Below, in pieces: positions 17,981-28,172 of a stretch of DNA of 45,234 nt; the first letter of the stretch is position 1, and each line of letters begins with the position of its first letter. Source of the stretch: Bacteroidaceae bacterium (GTDB taxonomy: Bacteria; Bacteroidota; Bacteroidia; Bacteroidales; Bacteroidaceae); contig JAGCVH010000034.1 of assembly GCA_017962495.1 (NCBI GenBank), positions 1-45,234 of the forward strand. The letters are read 5' to 3'. The notes below the pieces were generated by a model. The model made no database searches. It was given only the letters and a program-made list of their open reading frames with translations, and was not told the origin of the DNA. A program made the translations under genes and the position numbers.

Positions 17981-17989
17981 ATTTCGCCG

Positions 17990-18021
17990 TAAAGATACAA
18001 AAAATTATGCAACCTGCACAA
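17990..18021 (-). promoter_or_regulatory. Promoter of the small ORF/DUF2075/helicase unit
   Basis: Minus strand TTGT (18018-18021), 20 nt, TATCTTTA (17990-17997). The predicted leader before the 17980 ATG is only about 5-7 nt. Confidence 0.6.
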
Positions 18022-18295
18022 TCACGCCAGACAAAATTTATTGTTAGATGTAGGAGTCCACTCGAGCTTGCTCGCTTGACTCGTCCAACACATCTACACA
18101 ACTGTCCCCTACAAAACTGTAATCTGTAATCTGTAATCGTGGTGAAGGATAGAATGACATTGAATAAACACTTAAACAATTGGTTATTAATGAATTATAA
18201 GGCTTTTTCAAAAAATCTTTCGCTCGCGAGCCCCCGCAAGCCCAAATTATTTGGTCATGTCAGATATTTTTTGTACTTTTGTATTAAGGTTGAGA

Positions 18296-18340
18296 GAAGG
18301 GACCCCTCTCCCCGCTCCCCCGAGGGGGAGGGCCTTCCTT
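18296..18340. repeat. C-tract/G-tract palindromic element
   Basis: GACCCCTCTCCCC, a short middle, then CTCCCCCGAGGGGGAG, a strong palindrome. Same family as the copies inside rhaD and other genes. Confidence 0.7.
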
Positions 18341-18548
18341 AGACACCGAGAAACGAGATTAGGTTCAATGCATCACGTATCTGCGTTCGAGGCGCCACGA
18401 ACCTAGGCGCGAAGCGAGCTTCGCTAATGAATAATGAATAATGTATAATGAATAAAGTTAATCATCAAAACAAACTGAGAAATGGAACGAAATGGAGTAA
18501 AGAAGATTAAGGGAAATGATACACTGCCGGCAAACGTATCGTCCTTTT

Positions 18549-18591
18549 CGCTCGGCCTTAAGGACGCTTGCGAAATAAAATGGAGCAAGTA
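18549..18591 (+). repeat. CGCTCGGC/GGAGCAAG element, copy 1
   Basis: CGCTCGGC (18549), then GGACGCTTGCG, then ATGGAGCAAG (to 18589). Shared with the copies near 29786, 29866 (inverted), 42090 and 42181. Confidence 0.7.
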
Positions 18592-18722
18592 ATCGGCTTG
18601 CCGCTTGCGTAGTGAAAGGGAGCAAGAACTCCTCGACGAAGTCGTTAACCCCCTTCTCGCCCTCCCAGAGGCGGAATAAGGAGTGATGGGGAGGTGGAAG
18701 GGAAAACTTTTTTAATTTTTAT

Positions 18723-18753
18723 TTTGTCTTGTCCTTGCTTATTTGTACTTTTA
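18723..18753 (+). promoter_or_regulatory. Promoter of the GT/SpoIID fusion gene
   Basis: TTTG (18723-18726), 19 nt, TACTTTTA (18746-18753). Transcription would begin near 18757. This argues for the ATG at 18773 rather than the TTG at 18743 or the ATG at 18755. Confidence 0.65.
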
Positions 18754-18772
18754 CATGCAAAACACGGATTTT

Positions 18773-21700
18773 ATGATTCAACGTAACATTGATTGTTTTA
18801 TTCCCTACGGGGACGAGGCGGATGCCCTGTCCCTAATTGACCAACTGCGAAGCGACCCCAATGTGGGCGAGATTCACCAGCTGACGGAGCCCCCTTTCGC
18901 AACGCGCGTGCTTAACGACATTGCCGACCGATGCCACGCCCGATACACCCTCCTGTACACGAAGACAATGCCCCTGGAACTGGGCTATCAGGCGCTGACC
19001 CGACTGGTGACCATTGCCGACGACAGCGGGGCGCAGATGCTCTATGCCGACCACTACATCAAACACCCCGACGGGACGCAGGAGCGCCGCCCACTCATCG
19101 ACTACCAACTGGGTTCGGTGCGCGACGACTTCACGATGGGTTCCGTACTGCTCATACGCGCAGAAAGCCTGAAACGCTACTTCGAGCAGGATATCGTGCA
19201 TCCGTACCAGCATGCCGGACTCTACGACTTGCGATTGTTCCTTTCGCGCGAGATGCTGCCCCTGCACATCACGGAATACCTCTATACGGAGGTGGAAAGC
19301 GACTGCAGGCTGAGTGGGGAGAAGCAGTTCGACTACGTTGACCCGCGCAATCGTGCGCGACAGGTGGAAATGGAACGGGCTGTGACCCGGCACCTGCGCC
19401 AAATCAATGCCTACATGGCGGCTGGCGAGTGGGAACAGATCATCCTCGACCGCGAACCGATGCCCGTCGAGGCCTCCGTCATCATCCCCGTGAGGAATCG
19501 CGTTCGCACCATCGAAGACGCCGTGCGGTCGGCTCTGGCTCAGGAAACGACGTTCCCCTTCAACGTCATCGTCATCGACAACCACTCGACGGACGGGACA
19601 ACGGAAACTCTGGAAAGACTGCTGAACGACTCCTCACTCCTCGCTCCTCACTCCTCCCTGGTCCATCTCATCCCCGAACGCGACGACCTGGGCATAGGCG
19701 GTTGCTGGAATCTGGCCATACACGACCCGCGCTGCGGACGGTTTGCCGTGCAGCTCGACTCCGACGACCTTTATTCCTCACCAAACACCCTGCAACGCAT
19801 CGTCGATACGTTCTATGCCGAGAATGCAGCGATGGTGATTGGTTCGTACCGCATTTGTAATTTCCAGTTGGAGACATTGCCGCCAGGACTCATCGACCAC
19901 AGCGAATGGACCGAAGCCAACGGACGAAACAACGCCCTTCGCATCAACGGACTGGGCGCACCCCGTGCGTTCTTCACACCCATACTTCGCCAGATTCAGA
20001 TCCCGAACACCAGTTATGGCGAAGACTACGCTCTGGGACTGATGCTGAGCCGGCGCTATCGCATCGGACGCATCTACGACGAACTGTATCTGTGTCGCCG
20101 ATGGGAAGGCAACAGCGATGCTGCGTTGAGCATCGAAGCCGTGAACCGCAACAACCTGTACAAGGACCAACTGCGAACGCTGGAGATACGAGCCAGGCAA
20201 CAACTGAACCGACTTTGGCAACATGAGGTAAATGCCGATGAAATCGAACAATTTCACGCATCGGAAGTGGCAAACTGGGCCATTGCTGCCGAGAACTATG
20301 CCGCTCTCGCCAACGTGCAAACAAAAGAACTGACACAGGGCGATTTGGCGTTGACCGTACAGTGGAACCCCAAGCGAATCGTCAGCACCGGGGCTAAGGT
20401 GGATGCTAAGACCATCAGCGAACGGCCTTGTTTCCTCTGCAGTCACAACCGTCCGAAGGAACAGCACAGCCTGCCCACGGAGAAGCACTATGAAATACTG
20501 CTCAACCCCTTCCCCATCTTACCAGGACACTTGACCATCCCCACACGGCGACACCAACCACAGGCCATCTTTACGCACTTCAACACCTTGCGGCACTTGG
20601 CTTGGAACATGCCCCGTCACATCGTATTCTACAACGGACCTGAGTGCGGAGCGTCATGTCCCGACCACTGCCACCTGCAAGCCGGACTCCGAGGGCTACT
20701 GCCTTTGGAAAAAGATTGGAAGCATTACGAGACGCAGTTGCAAAAACTTTATCCCGTCACACCTCAACAGCAAGTCGAAGTGGAGGAGGCTGGCAACAAG
20801 CGCGGTTGCGGACTCTACCTGCTACGCTCCTGGGCCTGTCCCGTATTCGTGATTCGTTCCCTTCCCACAGCGCCCGACAGCGTATTATGCCAACGCCTCT
20901 ACGAAGCTCTGCCCATACCTAACGGGGCTACCGAGCCACACATGAACGTCATCTCTTGGCATCAGGAATGGGGCAGCGGACGAGACGACGAAATCATCAC
21001 GCTCATCTTCCCACGTAAGAAACACAGACCCGACTGCTACTTCGCCCAAGGCGACGAACAGTTGATGATAAGTCCAGGTGCATTGGACATGGGAGGCCTC
21101 ATCATCACCCCACGCGAAGAGGATTTCCGCCGACTGACTGCGGCACAATCCCTGAGCATCCTTCGCGAGGTAACTATGACCGAGGATGAACTGCAACCCG
21201 TGATTGACAAGATACAGGACAACGAGAACAACGAAAGTCCTGAAACTTCCGAACAAACCGAACAATCCGAGCCTGAAGTATCCGTCGGCATAATGACCAC
21301 CGAGAAACTCACTTTCTGCCTGAACGGCGATTTCCGTGCCAAAGGAAATATCGTGACGGGCGAGCAAACTGTCGGCATCGAGGATGGTGCCCTGCAGTGG
21401 AACGGGAACATCTATCACGACCTGACTTTCCGCCCCCTGTCGGAGGAGTCTTCATTTAGTCTGCATGAGGTGACCATCGGCAAGCAGTTCCACTGGGAAC
21501 GCCAAGAGACACAGACCTTCCAGGGGAAGTTGCAACTGGTCATCGACGAGAGCAAGATTGTGGCCATCAATGTCCTACCCGTAGAAACCTATCTGACAAG
21601 CGTCATCAGCAGTGAGATGAAAGCCACCTGCCCGTTGGAGTTCCTGAAGGCAAGCGCCGTCATCAGCCGTTCGTGGCTCTTGGCCCAGATGGAAAAGCGG

Positions 21701-22498
21701 AAGCAAGGCACAGGACAGGCTTTCTTCCAGTTTAAGCGAACCGACACCGAACTCATACGCTGGCACGACCAAGAGGAACACACCATTTTCGATGTCTGTG
21801 CCGACGACCATTGCCAACGATACCAAGGCATCACGCGCGACATCAGTCCCGAAGTGCGACAAGCCATAGAGGAAACCCGCGGGCAGGCACTTATGTACGA
21901 TGGCCAGGTGTGCGACGCACGCTTTGGCAAATGCTGCGGAGGTATGACCAACGACTTCGAGAACTGCTGGGAGGACCAGCCTCATCCCTACCTGCACGCC
22001 GTAAGCGACCCCTATTGCAACACCACCGACCGCCAACTGCTGGAAACCGTCTTGAATGACTACGACCAGGAAACCACCGACTTCTATCGCTGGACGGTTG
22101 AGTACGCACAAGAGGAACTGCATGACATCATTACTGAGCGACTGGGACGCGACTTGGGTTCCATACTCCGTCTGGAAGATGTGGAACGCGGGAAGAGTGG
22201 TCATCTGGTTCGATTAAAGATTGTGGGCAGTGAGGCTTCGTTCACCATCGGTAAGGAATTGGAGATACGTCGCACGCTCAGTCACACGCACTTGAAATCG
22301 TCGAACTTCACTGTCGATTACGAGTATGCCGAAGGTTCCGAGACTCCTCAGCGTTTCATCATTCATGGCTGTGGATGGGGGCACGGTGTGGGCATGTGCC
22401 AGATAGGTGCCGCCGTTATGGCTACCGAAGGCCATCCCTACGACGAGATTCTCCATCATTATTACGATGGAGCCGACATTACAAGGTTGTACGATTAA
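18773..22498 (+). CDS. Four-domain fusion: two GT-A-like domains, HxHxQ nucleotidyltransferase/phosphorylase domain, SpoIID domain
   Basis: 1241 residues from the ATG at 18773 ([17 protein letters not shown]). Residues 1-225 look like a degenerate GT-A domain ([13 protein letters not shown]). A family 2 glycosyltransferase starts near 233 ([25 protein letters not shown] near 328, GEDYALG near 416). Around 545-760 is a DUF4922-type domain with PCFLC and the HCHLQ motif near 631, the HxHxQ of GalT/Ap4A-phosphorylase enzymes. After an acidic linker (about 815-835) comes a SpoIID/LytB domain with SSEM near 946 (the likely catalytic glutamate), ISRSWLL and the terminal [14 protein letters not shown]. 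No signal peptide or membrane segment is seen, so peptidoglycan or muropeptide work would be cytoplasmic unless export is unusual. It may join nucleotide-sugar chemistry and glycan processing; no pathway is proven. A tandem CTCCTCACTC-type repeat is read in frame at 19627-19664. Confidence 0.8.
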   Translation: MIQRNIDCFIPYGDEADALSLIDQLRSDPNVGEIHQLTEPPFATRVLNDIADRCHARYTLLYTKTMPLELGYQALTRLVTIADDSGAQMLYADHYIKHPDGTQERRPLIDYQLGSVRDDFTMGSVLLIRAESLKRYFEQDIVHPYQHAGLYDLRLFLSREMLPLHITEYLYTEVESDCRLSGEKQFDYVDPRNRARQVEMERAVTRHLRQINAYMAAGEWEQIILDREPMPVEASVIIPVRNRVRTIEDAVRSALAQETTFPFNVIVIDNHSTDGTTETLERLLNDSSLLAPHSSLVHLIPERDDLGIGGCWNLAIHDPRCGRFAVQLDSDDLYSSPNTLQRIVDTFYAENAAMVIGSYRICNFQLETLPPGLIDHSEWTEANGRNNALRINGLGAPRAFFTPILRQIQIPNTSYGEDYALGLMLSRRYRIGRIYDELYLCRRWEGNSDAALSIEAVNRNNLYKDQLRTLEIRARQQLNRLWQHEVNADEIEQFHASEVANWAIAAENYAALANVQTKELTQGDLALTVQWNPKRIVSTGAKVDAKTISERPCFLCSHNRPKEQHSLPTEKHYEILLNPFPILPGHLTIPTRRHQPQAIFTHFNTLRHLAWNMPRHIVFYNGPECGASCPDHCHLQAGLRGLLPLEKDWKHYETQLQKLYPVTPQQQVEVEEAGNKRGCGLYLLRSWACPVFVIRSLPTAPDSVLCQRLYEALPIPNGATEPHMNVISWHQEWGSGRDDEIITLIFPRKKHRPDCYFAQGDEQLMISPGALDMGGLIITPREEDFRRLTAAQSLSILREVTMTEDELQPVIDKIQDNENNESPETSEQTEQSEPEVSVGIMTTEKLTFCLNGDFRAKGNIVTGEQTVGIEDGALQWNGNIYHDLTFRPLSEESSFSLHEVTIGKQFHWERQETQTFQGKLQLVIDESKIVAINVLPVETYLTSVISSEMKATCPLEFLKASAVISRSWLLAQMEKRKQGTGQAFFQFKRTDTELIRWHDQEEHTIFDVCADDHCQRYQGITRDISPEVRQAIEETRGQALMYDGQVCDARFGKCCGGMTNDFENCWEDQPHPYLHAVSDPYCNTTDRQLLETVLNDYDQETTDFYRWTVEYAQEELHDIITERLGRDLGSILRLEDVERGKSGHLVRLKIVGSEASFTIGKELEIRRTLSHTHLKSSNFTVDYEYAEGSETPQRFIIHGCGWGHGVGMCQIGAAVMATEGHPYDEILHHYYDGADITRLYD

Positions 22499-23475
22499 CT
22501 CTTCTTTCCGCTTCCTATTGCCCACATTGCCGCAAATATTCCTAAGAGTGCTACCAAAGCAGTCTGCAGGGTGTGAACAATGAGGACGAACATTGCTCCA
22601 TCGTTCCCGTCAACCCCATAAAGCATAAGCACGGTCTTGACTGCAAAATGCCAAGGTCCTGCGCCATTAGGTGTGGGAACTATGACGGCAAAAGTTCCTA
22701 CCACAAATGCCACCAAAGCCGCCATTGGTCCAAGGTGCTCTGTGTAGGAGAAGCAATAGAAAGTAAGATAGAAGTGGAGGAAATAGGAAAGCCAGATACC
22801 TAAACTATATGCCCAGAAGAGCCATTTGTTGCGTACGTCGCGGATGCTCATCAAGCCATCAATCAGTCCACGCAACGTTTCACGCCCACGGTCAAAAGCA
22901 TGGAAGCGGCGCAGGAAGTACCAGATCATGACAATCACGACCAAAGCGCACAAAGCCGTTACCAAATAACCCGTGAGAGAGAAACCCGACAAGATGCCCT
23001 TAACCGACATTCCCGTGCGGTTCATAAAGCGAACAAAGACGGGAACCTGCCACAACACCGTGACCAATGTAAGCAATAGGATAAGCAGAACATCGACCAC
23101 TCGCTCAGTAACCACCGTTCCCAAAGCACGACTCATGCGCGTACCTTCATAACGACTGAGATAACCGCAACGCAATAGTTCTCCCACACGTGGCACAACC
23201 AGACTGCTACCATAGGAGAGGAAGATGGCATTGACACAGGAAATGCGACGAGGACGCTCACCCATGGGTTCGAGCATCTGACGCCACCTGAGACCACGGA
23301 ACACCTGAGCCAGAATACCGAAAGGCATACTGAGAAGCATCCAACCCCAACGCATGTCGGAAGTGAGGGCAGAAACCACTTGTTCCCACTGAAATCCTCG
23401 ATACATCCACCACAGGATGGCACCACCCAGAAGGATGGGCAACAGGATGCGTAATATCTTATTGGCTTGCTTCAA
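22495..23475 (-). CDS. YbhN/AglD-type lysylphosphatidylglycerol synthase-like membrane protein (flippase-like)
   Basis: 326 residues with about eight hydrophobic helices. The family pattern is visible: a [12 protein letters not shown] loop, the [25 protein letters not shown] motif, [12 protein letters not shown], and a late [13 protein letters not shown] loop. Such proteins are integral membrane relatives of the MprF flippase domain, and the substrate here is unknown. The start overlaps the 3' end of rsmA by 17 bp, so the two are likely co-translated. Its stop overlaps the stop of the convergent fusion gene (shared TTAA), leaving no room for a terminator between them. Confidence 0.85.
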   Translation of the reverse strand: MKQANKILRILLPILLGGAILWWMYRGFQWEQVVSALTSDMRWGWMLLSMPFGILAQVFRGLRWRQMLEPMGERPRRISCVNAIFLSYGSSLVVPRVGELLRCGYLSRYEGTRMSRALGTVVTERVVDVLLILLLTLVTVLWQVPVFVRFMNRTGMSVKGILSGFSLTGYLVTALCALVVIVMIWYFLRRFHAFDRGRETLRGLIDGLMSIRDVRNKWLFWAYSLGIWLSYFLHFYLTFYCFSYTEHLGPMAALVAFVVGTFAVIVPTPNGAGPWHFAVKTVLMLYGVDGNDGAMFVLIVHTLQTALVALLGIFAAMWAIGSGKKS

Positions 23476-24253
23476 TTCTCTTTGTCAATTTAATAAAGTC
23501 TTCCACACTGAGTTGTTCGGGACGCTGGTTGAAGAAATCATCCTGCAGAAGTTCGGTACCATCGATACCTAATTCCGACAGAAGAGGGCGGATATTGTTG
23601 CGTAACGTCTTGCGTCGCTGGTTGAAGGTGGTCTTCACCACCCGACGGAACAGACGCTCATCGCAATCCAACTGTTCGACTTCGTTACGCCTTAGGCATA
23701 CTACTGCCGAACGCACCTTAGGAGGAGGATTGAAAACGCCAGGTTCGACGGTAAACAAATACTCCACATCGTACCAAGCCTGAACGAGCACCGACAGAAT
23801 GCCATACGTCTTATTGCCAGGTCGGGCAGCCAAACGCTCGGCTACCTCCTTTTGTATCATACCCGTACAGCAAGGAATGAGATGGCGATACTCCAGCATC
23901 TTGAAGAATATCTGTGAGGAAATGTTATAGGGATAGTTTCCCGTAAGGACGAAAGGACGTCCCTGGAAGGTACGATCGAGACGCATGGTCAGGAAGTCGT
24001 CTTCGATGATATTCTCCTCCAGTTGTGGAAAGTGTTCGCGAAGATAACGCACTGAGTCGAAGTCAATCTCCACCACCTTCAGTTCCCGTGGTTTAGGCAT
24101 GAGAAACTGAGTCATCACGCCCATGCCAGGTCCCACCTCCAATACGGGCAAGTCGGGGCAAGCGTCCACCGTGTCGGCAATGCGACGAGCCGTTGCAAGG
24201 TCGGTTAGGAAATGCTGACCAAGGAACTTCTTGGGTTTAACTTTCTGCATCAT
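23459..24253 (-). CDS. rsmA: 16S rRNA (adenine1518/1519-N6) dimethyltransferase
   Basis: About 265 residues. It dimethylates two adjacent adenosines in the 3' hairpin of 16S rRNA. The SAM fold is shown by KKFLGQHFLTD, VLEVGPGMGVMT, VVEIDFDSVRYL and the catalytic NYPYNISSQIFFKML motif, with PPPKVRSAVV and FNQRRKTLRNN in the C-terminal part. The frame is open farther upstream to 24478, but the conserved N-terminus begins at tandem ATGs at 24253 and 24250, and a perfect promoter lies so close that upstream starts are untranscribed. The leader is only a few nucleotides. The gene overlaps the next one by 17 bp. Confidence 0.95.
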   Translation of the reverse strand: MMQKVKPKKFLGQHFLTDLATARRIADTVDACPDLPVLEVGPGMGVMTQFLMPKPRELKVVEIDFDSVRYLREHFPQLEENIIEDDFLTMRLDRTFQGRPFVLTGNYPYNISSQIFFKMLEYRHLIPCCTGMIQKEVAERLAARPGNKTYGILSVLVQAWYDVEYLFTVEPGVFNPPPKVRSAVVCLRRNEVEQLDCDERLFRRVVKTTFNQRRKTLRNNIRPLLSELGIDGTELLQDDFFNQRPEQLSVEDFIKLTKRIEASQ

Positions 24254-24400
24254 GACTGCAAAGATAGTGCAAACCGAGCGAAAAAGCAAATACATTTGTA
24301 ATTTTCCAAGGTGTAGCCTATCTAAGAAGATAGTCAGAGATACGATTAAGCGAGAGGAAAAACAAATTTTATTGAAACAAAGACGAAGAAATGCTTGCAT
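24254..24400 (-). repeat. Promoter-bearing repeat upstream of rsmA
   Basis: Related to the elements upstream of prmC and putA: CAAAGATAGTGCAAACCGAG followed by an AAA-GCAAAT-ACATTTG inverted region and a CTATCT-AAGA-AGATAG palindrome. A second GATACGATTAAGCGAG segment near 24341 resembles the putA-side units. Confidence 0.75.
24259..24290 (-). promoter_or_regulatory. rsmA promoter inside the repeat
   Basis: Minus strand TTTG (24287-24290), exactly 20 nt, TATCTTTG (24259-24266). The first ATG begins 5 nt after the -7 box, so the mRNA should be leaderless or nearly so. Confidence 0.75.
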
Positions 24401-24509
24401 TGACTTCGAATCCCCCCTCTCGTACGCACGCACATACCATATTTTATATGAAAAGGAACATACAAGAATGCAAATCAAATAGTTAAATTAGTTAAAAAAC
24501 GTAACGAAG

Positions 24510-24540
24510 TTTGGTGCATGATGTTTTTTTCGTATATTTG
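24510..24540 (+). promoter_or_regulatory. Promoter of the large secreted protein gene
   Basis: TTTG (24510-24513), 19 nt, TATATTTG (24533-24540), a full consensus match about 50 nt before the ATG. Confidence 0.8.
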
Positions 24541-24591
24541 CCAGCCAAAAGTGATTATAATTAACTTATTACTAACTAAATCCTAAAAACA

Positions 24592-27500
24592 ATGAAGAAA
24601 AAATTACTCTCATTGATTGCTATGGCTCTGGTGGCCATTGGCATGCAGGCACAGACGTGGACGGCTCCCGTAGCTCCCGATTCTCCTTATGAGAAGATTG
24701 ACTACGTGGCTGACGGTACTACTGCCTATTACCTCTACAACGTTGGTTGTGGTCAGTTCGTGACTGGCGCCAACGCATGGGCTACCCAAATTTCTCTGGG
24801 TACCGATAGTAAACCCTACATGTCTGTTGTAGTGGAGCCCCTTGGTGAAGATGAAGTTGACATCTATCCCGATGCTGTAAAACTGAAGTTGAACGGTAGT
24901 TTCACGTTCTACGGAGGAAACGGCTACGAGGGTGGTCGTGGCATCAGCAACACCTACATGTTCCGCGATGGTGTGGAACATGGTTTTGTTGACCGCGGCA
25001 GTCAAGCTTCCTGGTACTGGAACTTTACGAAGACTGCTAACGGTAACTACTATTGGCAGTCTCTTCCCGAGCAGGGTTTCAACACCGACGGCAGTGAGTA
25101 TGCTGCTGGTCAAACTCCTGGCGCGCCTGTAGTCTTCAATGCCGCAAAAACAGCTTCCAATGTTGAATGGCAGTTTGTAGCTGTTGAAGGTTTCGACCCC
25201 AGTGCAGCCGAGTCTATGGCTGCTTTGTTCGAGGTTTACGAGGCCAAACTTGCACTCTACAACTTGGCTGTAGCTATCGTGGACGAAGGTCTGGAGGTTG
25301 ATTATGAGCAGTACACTTCTGTGTATAACGGTTCTGACCTCGAAGCCCTGAAAGCAGCCTACGAACCCTTGCATCGTGCATACATGGAGGCCAAGGTTGC
25401 CGAACTGGGTAAGGACGCAGCTCCCGATAATCCAGTCGACTTCACTTCCATGCTGGTAAATCCCACATTTGAGGGTAACATCAATGGTTGGGTATGCACA
25501 TTCAAAAGTGGTACAAATGCCACCAACATCGGTTACCAAGGTGCAAGCTACACCAATGGAGATGTGCAAATCAACAAGTTCATTGAAGCATGGGCTAACA
25601 ACGGTACCTCCTTCAATCCTGATCGTACCTTCAGCACTCTGGGCAATGCCGAATTGCAGCAGACGGTTCAGTACCTGCCCGCTGGTAAGTATCAGTTCAC
25701 CGTTGACTGCATCGCTGTTCAGCAGTGGCAGTCCGCTGAGAACCCTGTAACGGGTGTTCAACTCTTCGCAACTGGTGGTGAAATTGACAAGTACACTGAG
25801 ATCCACACTGGCAATGAAAAGCCCGAACACTTCGAGGTGAACTTCGCCTCTACAGGTGGTGACCTGGTTCTGGGTCTGCGCACACGCAACACTTCTGCCA
25901 ACTGGATTGCTGCCGACAACTTCACACTGACCTACTACGGTCCCGTTGATCCTTACCAGATTACCCTGGAAGAATTCCTCGAGGACTATGACTACACCTA
26001 TGACATCGATGAGACCATGACCAATGCTACTGTCAAGGAGAACCTTGAAACTGCAATTGACGAGGCTCGCGCTGCCATCGACGACATCGACGCAGACTAC
26101 AAGGCCGCCTATGAAACAGCCCTTGCTGCCCTGGAGGCTTGGAAGGCTTCTGCAAACGACTACAAGACTCTGAAGAACCTGATCAACCGTGCTGAGGCTG
26201 ATGCTGCCGCTTATGCTGGAATCGAAGGTCTTGGCGAACAAGTGTCCGTGAAGTATGACGAATACAATGACGCTTACGAAGATGGTACCGCCACCGCCGA
26301 ACAAATCAACGAGTGGATTGCCGGTTACAACGAGTTCATCGTAGGTGCTGTTAGAGCTGCCCTACCCACCGCAACAGAGGAGAAGCCCGTTCCCGCTACC
26401 GCTCTGGGTATCAACATGGGATACGAAAACAATGCTAAGGATGGTTGGACTTGCGACAAGGGTTGGACTGTAAGAGCCCACACTGCTGAGGTATTCCACG
26501 ACACCTTCGTTCTCACTCAGACTCTTGAAAACATGCCTGCCGGTAAGTATGTTGTAAAGGCTAAGGCTTTCTATCGTACTACCGACAACGAGAACAACTA
26601 CAATAGCTTCGTGGATGGAACAGACGAGATTCTGACCTTCCTCACAGCTGGTAGCAACAAGGCTCCTGTTAAGAATCAGGCTGCTGGTGCTATAGAGGCT
26701 GACGCTGCTCCTTATTCTGGCTATGCTGAAACCGTTGGCACACAGACTGACGAAGATGGCAACGTGATCAGCGAGGGTTCAGGCATTTGGGTTCCCAACA
26801 ACATGGAGTCCGCTGAGATTGCCTTCAACCTCAATGATGCTTATGCATGTGAGGTTTCTACCTATTTGGTTAACGACGGTAGTCTTACCTTTGGTATTCG
26901 CAACGATGGCGAGGTGCTCGATAACGCATGGAGCATCTGGAGCCAGTTCGAACTTATTTACTATGGTAAGAGCGCAAGCGGTCTCTATGAGCAACTCGTA
27001 GCCCTCAAGGATCAGGCCACCGAAATGATTGAGGCTGGCAAGGCTGATATGGTTGTCGCTGCTGGTGAAAAGCTGAACGATGCTGTTAATGCCGCCGAGG
27101 CTGCTAAGGCAAGCGATAGCGAGGCTACCCTGACTAACATTATCAACCAGTTGGTAGAGGCTATGGAGTACACCGACGCTGGTAAGGCTCTGGCTGAAAA
27201 GCTTATGGACATTGTAGCTGTTTACGACGCGAAGTATGCTGAATCCATAGATGAGGGTATCGTCAGCTCTGATGAAACCTTCGAAGCTATGCTTTACGAA
27301 GTTGGTGAAGCCGTTGCTACCGAACAGTTCGAAAGCAACGAGCAAATCCAGGCTTGGGTTGACAATCTGCCCGCTACTTGGATTAGCTATGTAATGGGTC
27401 AGGACGGCGTTGAGACAGCTACTGCTGAAGAACCCGCCGACGTTACTGCCATCCTCTTCAACCCCGACTTCGATGGTGGCAATGCCAACTACTGGACAGT

Positions 27501-28095
27501 AGATGCTATGGGCCAGAACAATGGTTACCAGAACAACAGCACTTACACCAACGACAGCGAAGGCACTCTGCCTGAAGAAGAAGTTGTATTACTCGACCAG
27601 TTCATCGAATGCTGGCGCAGTGGTGCTATCCTCACCGATGGTGCTATCAGCCAGAAGCTGGGTGCTGCTCTGCCTCAAGGTACTTATATCCTGCAGGCCG
27701 AAGGTCATGCAGTTCGCCAGATGGGTTATCCCGAAGGTGGTATCCAGGGTGTGAACCTGACCGTAACCGACGGCACCAAGTCTTGGGAAACTCCTATGGG
27801 TGTTCCCGAAGGTGTTTCTTCTGCTTCTCCCGCACGCTATCAGGTAGTGTTCGAGAGCGATGGTAAGACTATCCTCACCGTAGGTCTCTTCGTGAAGGAA
27901 ACCAATGCCAACTGGATTGCAGCCGACAACTTCAAGCTGTTCTATGCTGGCTCTGACTACGATGCTATTGAAAGCATTGCTGCTGATGCAATTGCCAACA
28001 AGCCCAACGCTATCTACAACCTGGCTGGCCAGCGCGTACAGAAGGCTGTCAAGGGTCTGTACATCATCAACGGCAAGAAGGTCGTGGTTAAGTGA
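24592..28095 (+). CDS. Large secreted multi-module protein with T9SS-like C-terminal motif
   Basis: 1167 residues. A typical signal peptide (MKKKLLSLIAMALVAIGMQA) is followed by a ricin/lectin-like N-terminal region. Then come three beta-sandwich modules: about 280-460 (ending SANWIAADNFTLTYYG), about 600-800 (ending WSIWSQFELIYYG) and about 955-1125 (ending NANWIAADNFKLFYAG). The first and third are clear internal duplicates. Alanine- and acid-rich helical spacers (EARAAIDDIDADYKAAYE, AGEKLNDAVNAAEAAK) separate them. The end, AIYNLAGQRVQKAVKGLYII then NGKKVVVK, is the C-terminal motif frequent in Prevotella secreted proteins. Probably surface-exposed and carbohydrate-binding; no catalytic domain is recognised. 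Codon choice (many GCT/GGT) suggests high expression. Confidence 0.85.
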   Translation: MKKKLLSLIAMALVAIGMQAQTWTAPVAPDSPYEKIDYVADGTTAYYLYNVGCGQFVTGANAWATQISLGTDSKPYMSVVVEPLGEDEVDIYPDAVKLKLNGSFTFYGGNGYEGGRGISNTYMFRDGVEHGFVDRGSQASWYWNFTKTANGNYYWQSLPEQGFNTDGSEYAAGQTPGAPVVFNAAKTASNVEWQFVAVEGFDPSAAESMAALFEVYEAKLALYNLAVAIVDEGLEVDYEQYTSVYNGSDLEALKAAYEPLHRAYMEAKVAELGKDAAPDNPVDFTSMLVNPTFEGNINGWVCTFKSGTNATNIGYQGASYTNGDVQINKFIEAWANNGTSFNPDRTFSTLGNAELQQTVQYLPAGKYQFTVDCIAVQQWQSAENPVTGVQLFATGGEIDKYTEIHTGNEKPEHFEVNFASTGGDLVLGLRTRNTSANWIAADNFTLTYYGPVDPYQITLEEFLEDYDYTYDIDETMTNATVKENLETAIDEARAAIDDIDADYKAAYETALAALEAWKASANDYKTLKNLINRAEADAAAYAGIEGLGEQVSVKYDEYNDAYEDGTATAEQINEWIAGYNEFIVGAVRAALPTATEEKPVPATALGINMGYENNAKDGWTCDKGWTVRAHTAEVFHDTFVLTQTLENMPAGKYVVKAKAFYRTTDNENNYNSFVDGTDEILTFLTAGSNKAPVKNQAAGAIEADAAPYSGYAETVGTQTDEDGNVISEGSGIWVPNNMESAEIAFNLNDAYACEVSTYLVNDGSLTFGIRNDGEVLDNAWSIWSQFELIYYGKSASGLYEQLVALKDQATEMIEAGKADMVVAAGEKLNDAVNAAEAAKASDSEATLTNIINQLVEAMEYTDAGKALAEKLMDIVAVYDAKYAESIDEGIVSSDETFEAMLYEVGEAVATEQFESNEQIQAWVDNLPATWISYVMGQDGVETATAEEPADVTAILFNPDFDGGNANYWTVDAMGQNNGYQNNSTYTNDSEGTLPEEEVVLLDQFIECWRSGAILTDGAISQKLGAALPQGTYILQAEGHAVRQMGYPEGGIQGVNLTVTDGTKSWETPMGVPEGVSSASPARYQVVFESDGKTILTVGLFVKETNANWIAADNFKLFYAGSDYDAIESIAADAIANKPNAIYNLAGQRVQKAVKGLYIINGKKVVVK

Positions 28096-28172
28096 GAAAC
28101 AAGACCGAGCTAGCTTGGGCTTGTTCGAATGTGAACGAGCTCGAGCATAGCTCAAGGTCGTGGTTAAGTGAG
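28078..28172 (+). repeat. 19-bp direct repeat spanning the stop codon of the secreted-protein gene
   Basis: AAGGTCGTGGTTAAGTGAG occurs at 28078-28096 (last codons and stop of the gene) and again at 28154-28172. Between the copies are GAGCT/AGCTC inverted pieces. It looks like a partial duplication or a scar of repeat insertion. Confidence 0.8.

Larger units (their letters stand above)
17981..18742. other. 760-bp repeat-rich intergenic region, divergent promoters
   Basis: No convincing gene. It contains CTGTAAT three times in tandem (18117-18137), a C-tract palindrome (18296-18340), AATGAAT-type tandem words (18425-18453), a GATACACTGCCGGCAAACGT element (18518) also found at 30918, a CGCTCGGC...GGAGCAAG element (18549-18589), a second G/C-tract stretch (18651-18705) and several GCTTGC/GCAAGC inverted pieces. 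It reads as a mosaic of repeat families also present elsewhere in the window. Confidence 0.75.

Noticed and set aside
24253-24478. Upstream extension of rsmA to an ATG at 24478
   Set aside because: The added 75 residues are non-homologous, come from repeat DNA and lie upstream of the predicted promoter.
24610-26304. 564-residue minus-strand open frame opposite the large secreted protein gene
   Set aside because: Shadow of a codon-biased repetitive gene; the translation has no recognisable domain and the plus strand has signal peptide, modules and promoter.
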